Assembly (NCBI RefSeq): GCF_015291705.1 | Contig: NZ_CP030050.1 | Span: 6,944,001-7,008,000, forward strand | Length of the DNA stretch: 64,000 nucleotides | Origin: Bradyrhizobium arachidis | GTDB lineage: Bacteria; Pseudomonadota; Alphaproteobacteria; Rhizobiales; Xanthobacteraceae | Reading direction: 5' to 3' | Shown: piece after piece, positions 25,928 to 34,600 of the stretch | Position numbering within the stretch: position 1 is the stretch's first letter | Layout of the letters: every line of letters begins with the position of its first letter | Position numbers and translations under genes: made by a program | Notes under the pieces: model-generated | What the model saw: only the letters and a program-made list of their open reading frames with translations | What the model was told of the DNA's origin: nothing | Database searches by the model: none

Positions 25928-26365
25928 TTAGTAGGCAGCATGAACATGCCGCCTCAGCTCGCGAGCCCAGCGATGGGGTTCTGGCAACCCCATCTTTCGC
26001 GCAACAGCTTGCAATGCTTTGGCATATTCCGGATTGCCACTCGCGCCCTGCGGCGCAATCGGCAGATTGAAACAAAGAGCGAGCTCGGCTGAGCCGTCGG
26101 CCAGCTGCGCAAGAACAGGCTCCGGCCGGTACGCAGCGACGCTAGGGTCCGAATATAGCTGGTCGACCTCGGCGTGAGTAAGCCGCATGATCGTGCCGTA
26201 GACCCGGCCATCTCTGCTCGCGACCAGCGTGGCACGTGCACCAAGCTTAAGCGCAAAACGCTCGACGTAAGCCTGTCTAACCTGGCGCGACCGAAGTCCT
26301 TTCGCTTGAAGGGCCTCGGGATCCATAAACATTCTATAGAAGAAGATTGTGACCTGCTCCGCCAT
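25928..26365 (-). CDS. Gamma-glutamylcyclotransferase-like (AIG2/GGCT fold) protein
   Basis: 145 residues. The N-terminal strand VTIFFYRMFMDPEALQAKGL stands where the family has a Y-G-S/T-L-MDP loop. The central part GARATLVASRDGRVYGTIMR LTHAEVDQLYSDPSV, then YRPEPVLAQLADG, and NLPIAPQGASGNPEYAKALQ match rhizobial GGCT-like proteins. The glycine-bearing YGxL loop that forms the substrate pocket reads YRMF here, which may reduce or alter activity. The family releases 5-oxoproline from gamma-glutamyl peptides or acts on other amine-linked substrates; this one is unassigned. The gene lies 193 bp from its downstream minus-strand neighbour. Confidence 0.65.
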   Translation of the reverse strand: MAEQVTIFFYRMFMDPEALQAKGLRSRQVRQAYVERFALKLGARATLVASRDGRVYGTIMRLTHAEVDQLYSDPSVAAYRPEPVLAQLADGSAELALCFNLPIAPQGASGNPEYAKALQAVARKMGLPEPHRWARELRRHVHAAY

Positions 26366-26558
26366 TACGGTATTCTATCCCTTTCAGGCGCCAAGAGAAG
26401 CCCGCTCTCGCCGCCCGTGCCATCGCAGGAGAAGGCACAGTTGGAAACACCAACCTTCGGCTGGGGCATATCACTGCAGCAACCCGGGAAGCCAAGAGCA
26501 GCGCGAGATGGGATTCGCGCATAGCAAATGGCCCTACCGTGAGCCGGCGCGCCTACAA

Positions 26559-26756
26559 TCAACGCCACCTCGTTGGTGGTTCCAGGGCCTTGCGACCCGC
26601 CGTTCTCAATGCATCGGTCGAACGTTGCCCCTTTGCCGCGGCCTCAAGGATCTTTGAGGCGACGTGCGTTCTGACGCCGACTTCGCTGACGGGAATTTCC
26701 TCGCAGACTTCTTCAAGCACGGCTCTAAGGAGAGCAGTCGTTTCCGCACTGAACAT
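26559..26756 (-). CDS. Conserved-type small helical protein (65 aa)
   Basis: The ATG at 26756 was chosen over the 121-codon open frame because the added N-terminus is not protein-like. The product starts MFSAETTALLRAVLEEVCEE and continues GVRTHVASKILEAAAKGQRS TDALRTAGRKAL. Small proteins with the RTHVASKILEAA motif are numerous in Bradyrhizobium, with unknown function. It lies alone on the minus strand. Confidence 0.65.
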   Translation of the reverse strand: MFSAETTALLRAVLEEVCEEIPVSEVGVRTHVASKILEAAAKGQRSTDALRTAGRKALEPPTRWR

Positions 26757-27266
26757 GCACCAACCCCGAAAATATGAGACCTTTTGAACACCGCGCGAGC
26801 GGACTATGTGCGCTCGGCACGTTCGCAATGCATTCCAGCCTGGGCACTGAAATCCCAGCGCCGGCAAGATTTGCACTCGTCTGTCAAAGAATTGTGACAG
26901 CGTGACCCGGGCAGCGTTAACCACCGGCGCTCAAATCAGCAGCCCAAGTCGATCCTGTGGGTATCTGCCAAGCACCCCCCGGCGAACGCTAGGGGCATTT
27001 TTCAAACGATGATGGCTCACTCATAGCAGAGGACACCTATTGCCCTTGTGAAGTGGTTCACAGATCGCAACAGAAGGCCCGCCAGCGCCAACTGGCGCGC
27101 TTTTGTCTCAGGACTCGGTGGACCCGAGCCCACGCCCATGATCCCATACCTGGTGGGGTTGTCGGAGTAAGAAACCGTCGGACCAGCCCGGCCGTGCACA
27201 GCACCCGCGCTTGACGCATCGCTCGACCACTTTAACTCCGAGCGTGATCACGTTGGAGAACTTCGA

Positions 27267-27436
27267 GTGGCAAAGAAGAGCAAGCGCAAAGTACACCAAA
27301 GAGGACGTCAAGCTGCTCAAGGCACATTCTAAATCTCGTACGTCGGTGGCTAAACTCTCGAAGCTAATGAAGCGATCCGAGGGCTCGTTGAGGCAGAGCC
27401 CGCAGCCTCGGAATTGGTTTATGACATCAGCGCTAA
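27267..27436 (+). pseudogene. Broken second copy of the SANT-like small protein at 17783
   Basis: A GTG at 27267 starts AKKSKRK, then one frame change leads into YTKEDVKLLKAHSKSRTSVA and KLSKLMKRSEGSLRQ. A further frame change is needed for ARSLGIGL, a stop, HQR and a final stop at 27436. The order and motifs copy the intact gene at 17783-17965 almost residue by residue. At least two indels and one nonsense change have accumulated. It is an old paralog and shows that the family was once duplicated in this region. Confidence 0.75.
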
Positions 27437-27783
27437 CGTCTTACCAAGAGCGTTGAAATCGGTTGGATGCACGAGAACGTCAGCGATAACACCCATTGGG
27501 AGCTTACGTTTAGTCCCACTCGTTTCTTTTCTGATTAGCCGCAACCCCAGTCGCCTTGTGGCCCGTGGCTGACTTCCCCTCTTGACCTCGCACCGTCCGC
27601 TTCCGAGGGCTGAGCGGATAGCATCCTGGAGCTGCCGAGGACGCCCATGCCGCGATGTCTGCTTTCGAGAGGTAAGCCGAACAGCGTTATGCAAGGCACG
27701 AGCTCTGCCGCTGACCTGGATCCGGCCTCTGTCGTGATTGGCGGCGCCGTCTTCACATCCGCCGCACATGCAGGAAAGGCAAA

Positions 27784-27803
27784 GGCCGGCTCTTGAGCCG
27801 GCC
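27784..27803. terminator. Rho-independent terminator of the porin-like gene
   Basis: GGCCGGCTC and GAGCCGGCC form a nine-base-pair stem with a two-base loop, 22 bp after the porin-like stop. On the minus strand it is followed by TTTGCCTTTCC, and on the plus strand by TATTTTATT, so it may work both ways. Confidence 0.7.
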
Positions 27804-27825
27804 TATTTTATTCAGCGAACGCTGC

Positions 27826-28608
27826 TTAGTACTTCGCGACGACCGGGCCACCCCAACGGTAATTCACCCGAACGAGTCCCATGTCGACATCCTGTCCAAT
27901 CCGAGCCGTTCCGAAAACACCCGCAGCCGGGGTGGTGAAGACCGCGTCGTGATGTCCGAGGAAGATATGATCATACTCGAAGCCCACCGACCAATTCGAT
28001 GCAAAACCGAACTCGATGCCAGCTCCGACCGTGCCGCCCCAACGCGTGTCGCGTGCAGACGCCAACAGGGTGCCAGCTCCGATGAACCCAGGCGGAATGT
28101 ACGTGTCGAAGCGATCTCCGACCACAGCGGCGCCGCCCTTCACGTAGAGCAGCACATTGTTCCAAGCGTATCCCACCTGGCCAGTTATCAAACCAAACGA
28201 ATCGATCCGTGAGCGATTGTCAGCCCCGGTGAAAAGACCAATGTTGCTGCCCGTGAAATCGGCCCAGTTACCCTGGCCCTCAACGCCGAACACCCAGTTG
28301 GCCGACTGCCAACGGTAGCCGATTTGACCACCAGCGGTGCCACCGGTGGCATTGTGGCACCCTTCGGCAGCCGCCGGCACAACCGGAACGACGCCAACCG
28401 CAACCACGTCCGCGCAGGTATGCGAGGAGCCATAACCTCCGTTAACGCCGATATAGAAGCCGCTCCAGTCATAGATTGTCGCGACCATGGGCGGCGGCGC
28501 CTTAGTGTACGGCCGTGCAGCCAAGTCCGCTGCACTGGCCGGAGCCGCCAAGCCCAGAGCCAGCGCTCCGGCGCCAGCGGCGACTGCAAACAGTTTCTTC
28601 ATGCGCAT
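27826..28608 (-). CDS. Outer-membrane beta-barrel protein (Omp25/Omp31-like)
   Basis: 260 residues from the ATG at 28608, preceded by GGGGAG. The signal peptide MRMKKLFAVAAGAGALALGL ends at APASAADLAARPY, with cleavage probable after ASA. The mature part has alternating strands typical of eight-stranded barrels: YDWSGFYIGVNGGYG, GGQIGYRWQSANWVFGVEGQ, and a last strand GLVRVNYRWGGPVVAKY. The start MVATIYDWSGFYIG pattern is diagnostic for rhizobial Omp25/RopB-like proteins. It should sit in the outer membrane. An unusual loop with two Cys (CADVV and EGCHN) is present. It is transcribed alone and ends in a terminator. Confidence 0.85.
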   Translation of the reverse strand: MRMKKLFAVAAGAGALALGLAAPASAADLAARPYTKAPPPMVATIYDWSGFYIGVNGGYGSSHTCADVVAVGVVPVVPAAAEGCHNATGGTAGGQIGYRWQSANWVFGVEGQGNWADFTGSNIGLFTGADNRSRIDSFGLITGQVGYAWNNVLLYVKGGAAVVGDRFDTYIPPGFIGAGTLLASARDTRWGGTVGAGIEFGFASNWSVGFEYDHIFLGHHDAVFTTPAAGVFGTARIGQDVDMGLVRVNYRWGGPVVAKY

Positions 28609-28974
28609 TATCTCCCCAGGAAAGAACTTCAGTGAATCGGTGCGTTCGCCCACCTGCAATGGAAGGATAATCGGTCCACCTGGACGATGCTGTAGCTAGG
28701 TTGCAACACCTGTCCGGGACAACGCGTCTTAAAGTATCGATCGTTGTTAGCTTGGAACCTAAAGCTCGTTGAAGTGCATATAAGAGCCATAGCCACGGCA
28801 ATCCGTCACCCGGGACAGAAATCATACAACCTGTTGGCCGATCCGATTAATCCGAAATGGTCTCGGCGCGCTGCTGGTTGTCTTCGATTTACGAGTCGAT
28901 GAAGTCATGCATTGGCGGAGTGCGCCCCGATAGTGCATGATCTGGTTCTGGCCCACATAGATGCCGGTGCGGTC

Positions 28975-30288
28975 ATGTCACAGATCAAGCCCTTTCGCCG
29001 ATACACCAAACAGGCGCGCGGGCGGCTGACGGCCTGGATTCGATGGTGTTGGCGTAAAACTATCTTTTCGACAGCTGAGATACCCGCGGCTTCCAGAACG
29101 CGAGCCAGGGGGTTCAGACGATCCATGGCCCGTCTCGGACTACAACACAGTGACATATCCCGGGCGATTCCGGCGCTAGCCAGAAGTTTCGCTGTGGCGG
29201 AGCTACACCGTAAGAAAAGGCAAGGATGGGCGTTTCTATTCCTCCTGATCCTTACGCTACCCCTTTGGATTTCTGGATTCGGACATTCGTTGCTTTTCCC
29301 GGCAAACTTGTTCCTTCCAGAACTCGACGACGATGCAATCACGCTCGCAAGATTCCTGTTTCTCATCGGTTATTTTTGCGTGTTGTTCGTAGCCGCAGAG
29401 CTTCAGATGCGAGGCCTTGAATGGAAGCAATTGGTCGAGTTCAGCCGCCCAGCAATGCGCAGCGCGACGCGATTCACGACGAGGTCGCGCTGGATTGGCG
29501 TGGCGGGGCTGGCCTTCTTTCTGGTGATGTTCGGCCTAGCGCTGCACGATAGTCATCCGGGCTCTATTTGGCCCGCAATGACAGCGGCAGGTGTGGCATC
29601 TCTTTGGTTCACAACGTTCGGTTTCATTTGGTTCAAGATAAGCAGCGGAACGGGGATCGGTTCGCATTCGCCAGACGTCGCCCTCGTTTGCATTCTGGCG
29701 GACGCGTACACCGCCGTCATCGCCGGGGGTGCTGTGGATTTTCGGAGCTTCGCCCGGCGAAACGAGATTTCAATGCTCCTTCGAGCGGCCGCCACCCTAC
29801 TGGAAGGCCCCATGGTGCGAATGCTCGCCCGCGACGATGCGTCGGCCGATGCGGTTGTGCGGCCTCCCTTAGCAGCGGCCGCGGCGGGTCTACGCCAAAA
29901 ACTTGCTTGGCTTGCCACACCAGGCGTCGCGACACGCGAAGAACTTGCCCGGATGCTTGGAGAGGCTTTGATTGCGGCGGCAACCTGTGATTTGGCTCGT
30001 CTGGCTGGCTCGGAGCCGCCCGCGCCTTCTGCATCCTCAATACGATGGGTAAGTCGCTTGTTCGCGATTGCGCAAGGGGGCGTCCTCGCGTTAGGTGCGC
30101 CAACCGTCATTTGGCTGCTATGGCCTTACTTCAGCGATGCGGCAGTTCGAAGCGTCGCGGTCCAGTTCGCGGCTCTCTGCTTTGTAGTGGGGACCTTCTC
30201 AATACTCGACCCCACAGGCCGAGATAAGCTGAATACCGTCGTCAGCGTTGGTGCCACACTGTTTGGCTGGGGCAAACCAAAAGCCTAA
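28975..30288 (+). CDS. Polytopic membrane protein of unknown function
   Basis: 437 residues from the ATG at 28975; an upstream TTG at 28912 would add 21 residues. A basic N-terminal domain of about 90 residues (RYTKQARGRLTAWIRWCWRK) precedes hydrophobic segments at about residues 85-105, 120-140, 180-200, 205-225, 380-400 and 405-425. Between the fourth and fifth lies a long soluble region with MLLRAAATLLEGPMVRMLAR. I recognise no family. It is next to the porin-like gene in divergent orientation with a 366-bp gap. Its base composition equals that of its neighbours. Confidence 0.6.
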   Translation: MSQIKPFRRYTKQARGRLTAWIRWCWRKTIFSTAEIPAASRTRARGFRRSMARLGLQHSDISRAIPALARSFAVAELHRKKRQGWAFLFLLILTLPLWISGFGHSLLFPANLFLPELDDDAITLARFLFLIGYFCVLFVAAELQMRGLEWKQLVEFSRPAMRSATRFTTRSRWIGVAGLAFFLVMFGLALHDSHPGSIWPAMTAAGVASLWFTTFGFIWFKISSGTGIGSHSPDVALVCILADAYTAVIAGGAVDFRSFARRNEISMLLRAAATLLEGPMVRMLARDDASADAVVRPPLAAAAAGLRQKLAWLATPGVATREELARMLGEALIAAATCDLARLAGSEPPAPSASSIRWVSRLFAIAQGGVLALGAPTVIWLLWPYFSDAAVRSVAVQFAALCFVVGTFSILDPTGRDKLNTVVSVGATLFGWGKPKA

Positions 30289-30927
30289 GCCCGCCGTGAC
30301 TTCTGTAGGGGCGCAATCAGCTGAGTGATGCCGAGCGGCCTGGCTGGCATCTATTTCAAGCTCCACTCTCTGGGACTTACCGGCCACGGTCGATTTCAGC
30401 AAACCAAGTCCGACGAGAATAGGCACGTTCTGAAAATACCGCGAACTTCCAAAAATCTGAAATTTAGCCGAGGGGCTTTGCGGCCTTTGGACTACAAGCC
30501 GGCTCCTCCCCCTAGGGTGAGAGTGGCCCGGGAGGTGGATGCGCCGAGTCTCGCCGGCCGATTGATCGATAAGCTTCGCATGCGGCCCACCACCTCACCT
30601 GGCGCGATCGCCGGTCCGCTCTTCGCCCCCTCTTGCTTGCTGTGCATGGCGTCTAAGCTTTTGGCGTTGCTCGAAGGTTTGTGCGCGACAACCCAATCAA
30701 AGCGCGCAATTCTTGCCGAGTAATGCACAGTCCGAAAATCCGACAAAAACGATGAAATCGACAAATGCGCTAGAGGGCTCAAGGCTTAGCCTGTCTGGTT
30801 TTACGTATTAGACTTTTCCAGACAAAATATTCGTTGCTGATTTTTCCGCAGGCCGCATCCTGATCGCGGGTCGAAAGCCCGAAACACTAGCCGATAGCCA
30901 ATCCGGTGAGCGGCAATCACAAATCTT
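30289..30927. other. Gene-free stretch
   Basis: About 640 bp after the membrane protein. Overlapping open frames on both strands (about 96-132 codons) show no motif or family likeness. No repeat known from elsewhere in the window is present. Confidence 0.35.
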
Positions 30928-31010
30928 GTCCAGGGGCCGCGCGCGTATGTCCAAGGCGCACGCCCAAAGGTGCGCGGGGCCGCCTAGTGTCGGTCATTTC
31001 GCCCCTGGAC
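30928..31010 (+). promoter_or_regulatory. Two-tier inverted repeat upstream of a small gene; possible structured leader
   Basis: GTCCAGGGGC (30928-30937) pairs perfectly with GCCCCTGGAC (31001-31010). A second pair, GGCCGCGCGC (30935-30944) with GCGCGGGGCC near 30972-30981, overlaps the first arm, so two alternative foldings are possible. It ends 28 bp before the start of the 96-residue gene at 31039. Whether it is a leader RNA, a small RNA or only a protein-binding site is open. Confidence 0.4.
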
Positions 31011-31038
31011 TCGCATCTTGCTCGAAAGGCAAAACACT

Positions 31039-31329
31039 ATGCGCACCCAAACCGCTGTTCGCACTGAAGCGTCTACCAATGATCTCGGCGCCCTACTCGC
31101 CCGCCGCGGTACCGACCTAATCCTGGCCGTTGAGGACGGAAACGCCCTCGTTCGATGTCAGGTCAGCTCGGCGATCGCTTCAGCAATGTTGGCGCCGCTC
31201 AAGGGCAAGGCCGCCGGTCAATTCCGCGCCTTGCCGGGTAATCGGGTCGAGATCGACGCCGCCGTGACCTTGCCGATGGCTCTGCGGATGATTGAAGCCA
31301 AGACGGCAATGGAGAACACACTGCATTGA
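31039..31329 (+). CDS. Hypothetical protein (96 aa)
   Basis: Starts at the ATG at 31039 (an upstream start at 31018 is possible). The product contains EASTNDLGALLARRGTDLIL AVEDGNALVRCQVSS, then GKAAGQFRALPGNRVEIDAA and a C-terminal helix LPMALRMIEAKTAMENTLH. It looks like a folded alpha/beta protein with no membrane segment. Family unknown. A structured inverted repeat lies just upstream, which might regulate it. Confidence 0.5.
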   Translation: MRTQTAVRTEASTNDLGALLARRGTDLILAVEDGNALVRCQVSSAIASAMLAPLKGKAAGQFRALPGNRVEIDAAVTLPMALRMIEAKTAMENTLH

Positions 31330-31459
31330 AACGACGTCGACGGCTGCACAAAACCTGTTCGAAATGGTCTAAATCCGCGCTCGTGCTTCCCCGGAGATAG
31401 TGCGGGCGCAATCATCATGGAAAGGAGAACGAATGTCGCCGCAGTTTCAGCGGGTTAGT

Positions 31460-31535
31460 TGGTCGGGGCAGCTGGATTCGAACCAACGACCTGCAGTATC
31501 CAAATGATCGAATACTGCTTCTCAAACGAGGGCGG
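31460..31535 (-). tRNA. tRNA-like 3' fragment (T arm and CCA end; 5' half missing)
   Basis: Read on the minus strand, the 3' end is a T arm with GGTTCGAATCC flanked by a 5-bp stem, then CAGCTGCCCCGACCA with an encoded CCA. The matching 5' acceptor strand (TCGGGGC) is absent. In the anticodon-arm position a longer hairpin, GCAGTAT/ATACTGC with a 12-base loop containing TTTGG, is found. It is therefore a partial or remodelled tRNA, perhaps proline-type by the TGG. Fragments of this kind arise when an element integrates into a tRNA gene. Confidence 0.4.
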
Positions 31536-31634
31536 CTCAGGCGCGCGCACGCTCCACGAAAGGACCGACGGAATTATTTCGCCATCATAACTATCGCCAC
31601 CGCTCTGCTCGTCATAACGTAAGCGTCCACGGGA

Positions 31635-34600
31635 CTAATGAACTATAAAAGAGCCTGCATTCAGGTCGGCGATATGTAACTCGGCTAGGTCCCGCCCCCT
31701 GAGGGCATCATGAAAATCGTATCCTGACTGAGACATGGCGTGCGATCGATCGCTCGGAGGTTCGTGCAAGAGCTCTGTCAGCTGCTTGCGAACAGCGACC
31801 AAAGTAGATTCATCGGCGCCTACCACGGGGCTGCCATCGGTGGCGTGGTGAAATACAGAAAAATCGTTGCCAGCGATCCCGAGCTCGGGCCATGTAGTAG
31901 TTCGAGTGATTTGCAAGTGGCCGCTCGTTGCAATCACAAGCGTCGGAACGCAAAGTACTCCGTTGCCATTCAAGTCCTGTTGGGGGGTGTCGCTGCTGTC
32001 GGCGTCCCAGAAGGTACGCTGATCGGCGCCCGATATTTTCCAACCAACGTCATACCCGGTTGCAGTCTGCTCCAAATCGATCGGAGTCCAGGCTTCAAAC
32101 TGACCCGCCAGAGCTGCCGCAGTCAATGCAGGACCCGTGCCATCGCCGACACCATCAAAATGAAAATTGTGGCCAATCTCGACCACGCTGGTCGACTCAA
32201 ACGCCTTGATGACGCTGGCTGCGGCCCCAATCACACCGTCGCCATTCAAGTCCTGGTGAAAACTGGCCTCCAAACCTTTCAGTGCCGTGCTGGCGCCGGA
32301 CACCCCGCCAACGACATTCGCTATGTAGTTGCCGTTGCTGTCGGCGTTCCAGACCGCGTACTGATCTGAACCGATCACCTTCCACGCAATCTGATATCCA
32401 TTTGCCGTCTGTTCTGCCCCTATCGGCGTCCAGGCTCCGCCCTGAGTGGATGCAGCAAATGGAGTGCCAGCATATTTTACTGATGGACCCGTACCGCCGC
32501 TGACGGGATCGAGGAAATAATAGCCGCCGATCTGGTCCAGTTTGGTGGAGCCAGCGGCTTCGACCATGGTTATGCTCGCGCCAGGTATGCCGATCACGCC
32601 GTCGACATTGAGGTCCTGCTGGAAACTACTCTCAAATGCTTCAAGGATCGCACTGCCTCCTGGGACGACCGCGGTTGCGGAGGAGACATAGTTGCCGTTG
32701 CTGTCGGCGTTCCAGACCGCGTACTGATCTGAACCGATCACCTTCCACGCAATCTGATATCCATTTGCCGTCTGCTCTGCCCCTATCGGCGTCCAGGCTC
32801 CGCCCTGAGTGGATGCAGCAAATGGAGTGCCAGCATATTTTACTGATGGACCCGTACCGCCGCTGACGGGATCGAGGAAATAATAGCCGCCGATCTGGTC
32901 CAGCTTGGTGGAGCCAGCGGCTTCGACCATGGTTATGCTCGCGGCAGGTATGCCGATCACGCCGTCGACATTGAGGTCCTGCTGGAAACTACTCTCAAAT
33001 GCTTCAAGGATCGCACTGCCTCCTGGGACGACCGCGGTTGCGGAGGAGACATAGTTGCCGTTGCTGTCGGCGTTCCAGACCGCGTACTGATCTGAACCGA
33101 TCACCTTCCACGCAATCTGATATCCATTTGCCGTCTGCTCTGCCCCTATCGGCGTCCAGGCTCCGCCCTGAGTGGATGCAGCAAATGGAGTGCCAGCATA
33201 TTTTACTGATGGACCCGTACCGCCGCTGACGGGATCGAGGAAATAATAGCCGCCGATCTGGTCCAGCTTGGTGGAGCCAGCGGCTTCGACCATGGTTATG
33301 CTCGCGGCAGGTATGCCGATCACGCCGTCGACATTGAGGTCCTGCTGGAAACTACTCTCAAATGCTTCAAGGATCGCACTGCCTCCTGGGACGACCGCGG
33401 TTGCGGAGGAGACATAGTTGCCGTTGCTGTCGGCGTTCCAGACCGCGTACTGATCTGAACCGATCACCTTCCACGCAATCTGATATCCATTTGCCGTCTG
33501 CTCTGCCCCTATCGGCGTCCAGGCTCCGCCCTGAGTGGATGCAGCAAATGGAGTGCCAGCATATTTTACTGATGGACCCGTACCGCCGCTGACGGGATCG
33601 AGGAAATAATAGCCGCCGATCTGGTCCAGTTTGGTGGAGCCTACGGCGTCGATGACGATCGGAGGGATCACTGAGGAGCTCGCGATCGTGCGATCGGCAA
33701 ACTGGAAGTACTCGACGCCAGTGACGCTATCAATGCCGTCAGGTGAGCCAGCCCGCTGGTCGCTTATCAAGAAGGTCTGCGTACTCGCGTTATAGCTGAC
33801 GATATAATTCGCGCGGTTACCCGAATACACGGCGGTATCGGTGCCGGAGCCGCCGTTGATGGTGTCGTTGCCGCCGCCGCCCTTCAGCACGTTGGCGATG
33901 GCGTTGCCGACGATCGTGTCGTTGCCGGACCCGCCGGTGGCGTTGTCGATGTAGGAGCGCGCATCGCCGTTGTAGAGATAAGCGTTGTAGACATTGCCCG
34001 ACGCGTAATGTCCGTCGCCGAGATTGGCGAGTTGCACGGTGGAGAACACCGACGCCGCACCGGGATTGAGATTGATGCTCAAATTCGTCGTGTAGTTCGA
34101 CAGGTCGTAGGTATCGACGCCACCGCCGTCCCAGACCGTCTCGTAGATGCGGTTAGCCGAGCCGCCGGCGCCGCCGCCCGGCGCGAGCTGTCCGACGCCG
34201 TCGATGAACTCCTGCCCCGTCGTCGGGCTCCAGGTGTAGACCGTGTTGCTGCTCTGGGTCGTGTAGTCCGCGCCGTACATCGTTTGCAGCGCGAGGATAT
34301 CGTTGGCCATGTAGGTCTGCGGATATCCGTAGGCCTCGTTGGTGTAGCCGGACGTCGTCGAGGCACCGACATAGCTGCGATAGCTCATGACGGTGTATTC
34401 GCTGTCGTCATGCGCGCTCGGCACCGCGACGTTAGCGGGGCCCCCGGCCTCCTGGCTGTGCTTGAGACCGAAGGCATGGCCGAGCTCGTGCAGCGCGGTC
34501 GCGAAGTAGTAATTGCCGAGCTGCGCCAGCGAGTAATTGTATTTGGTGCCGAACCAGATATCTCCGCCGGACGCATAATTGCCGGGATAATAGGCGTATG

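Noticed and set aside
27419..27769. A 116-codon minus-strand frame before the porin terminator
   Set aside because: Basic, low-complexity product overlapped by other frames; no support.
31460..31560. The 3' end of a transfer-messenger RNA
   Set aside because: The acceptor end lacks the GGGGGCG-type start and no tag frame or pseudoknot region was found; a partial tRNA is the simpler reading.
32282..33592. Regularly spaced repeats considered as CRISPR
   Set aside because: The units are 363 bp long, contiguous and coding, with no short repeat-spacer pattern. No CRISPR array was seen anywhere in the window.
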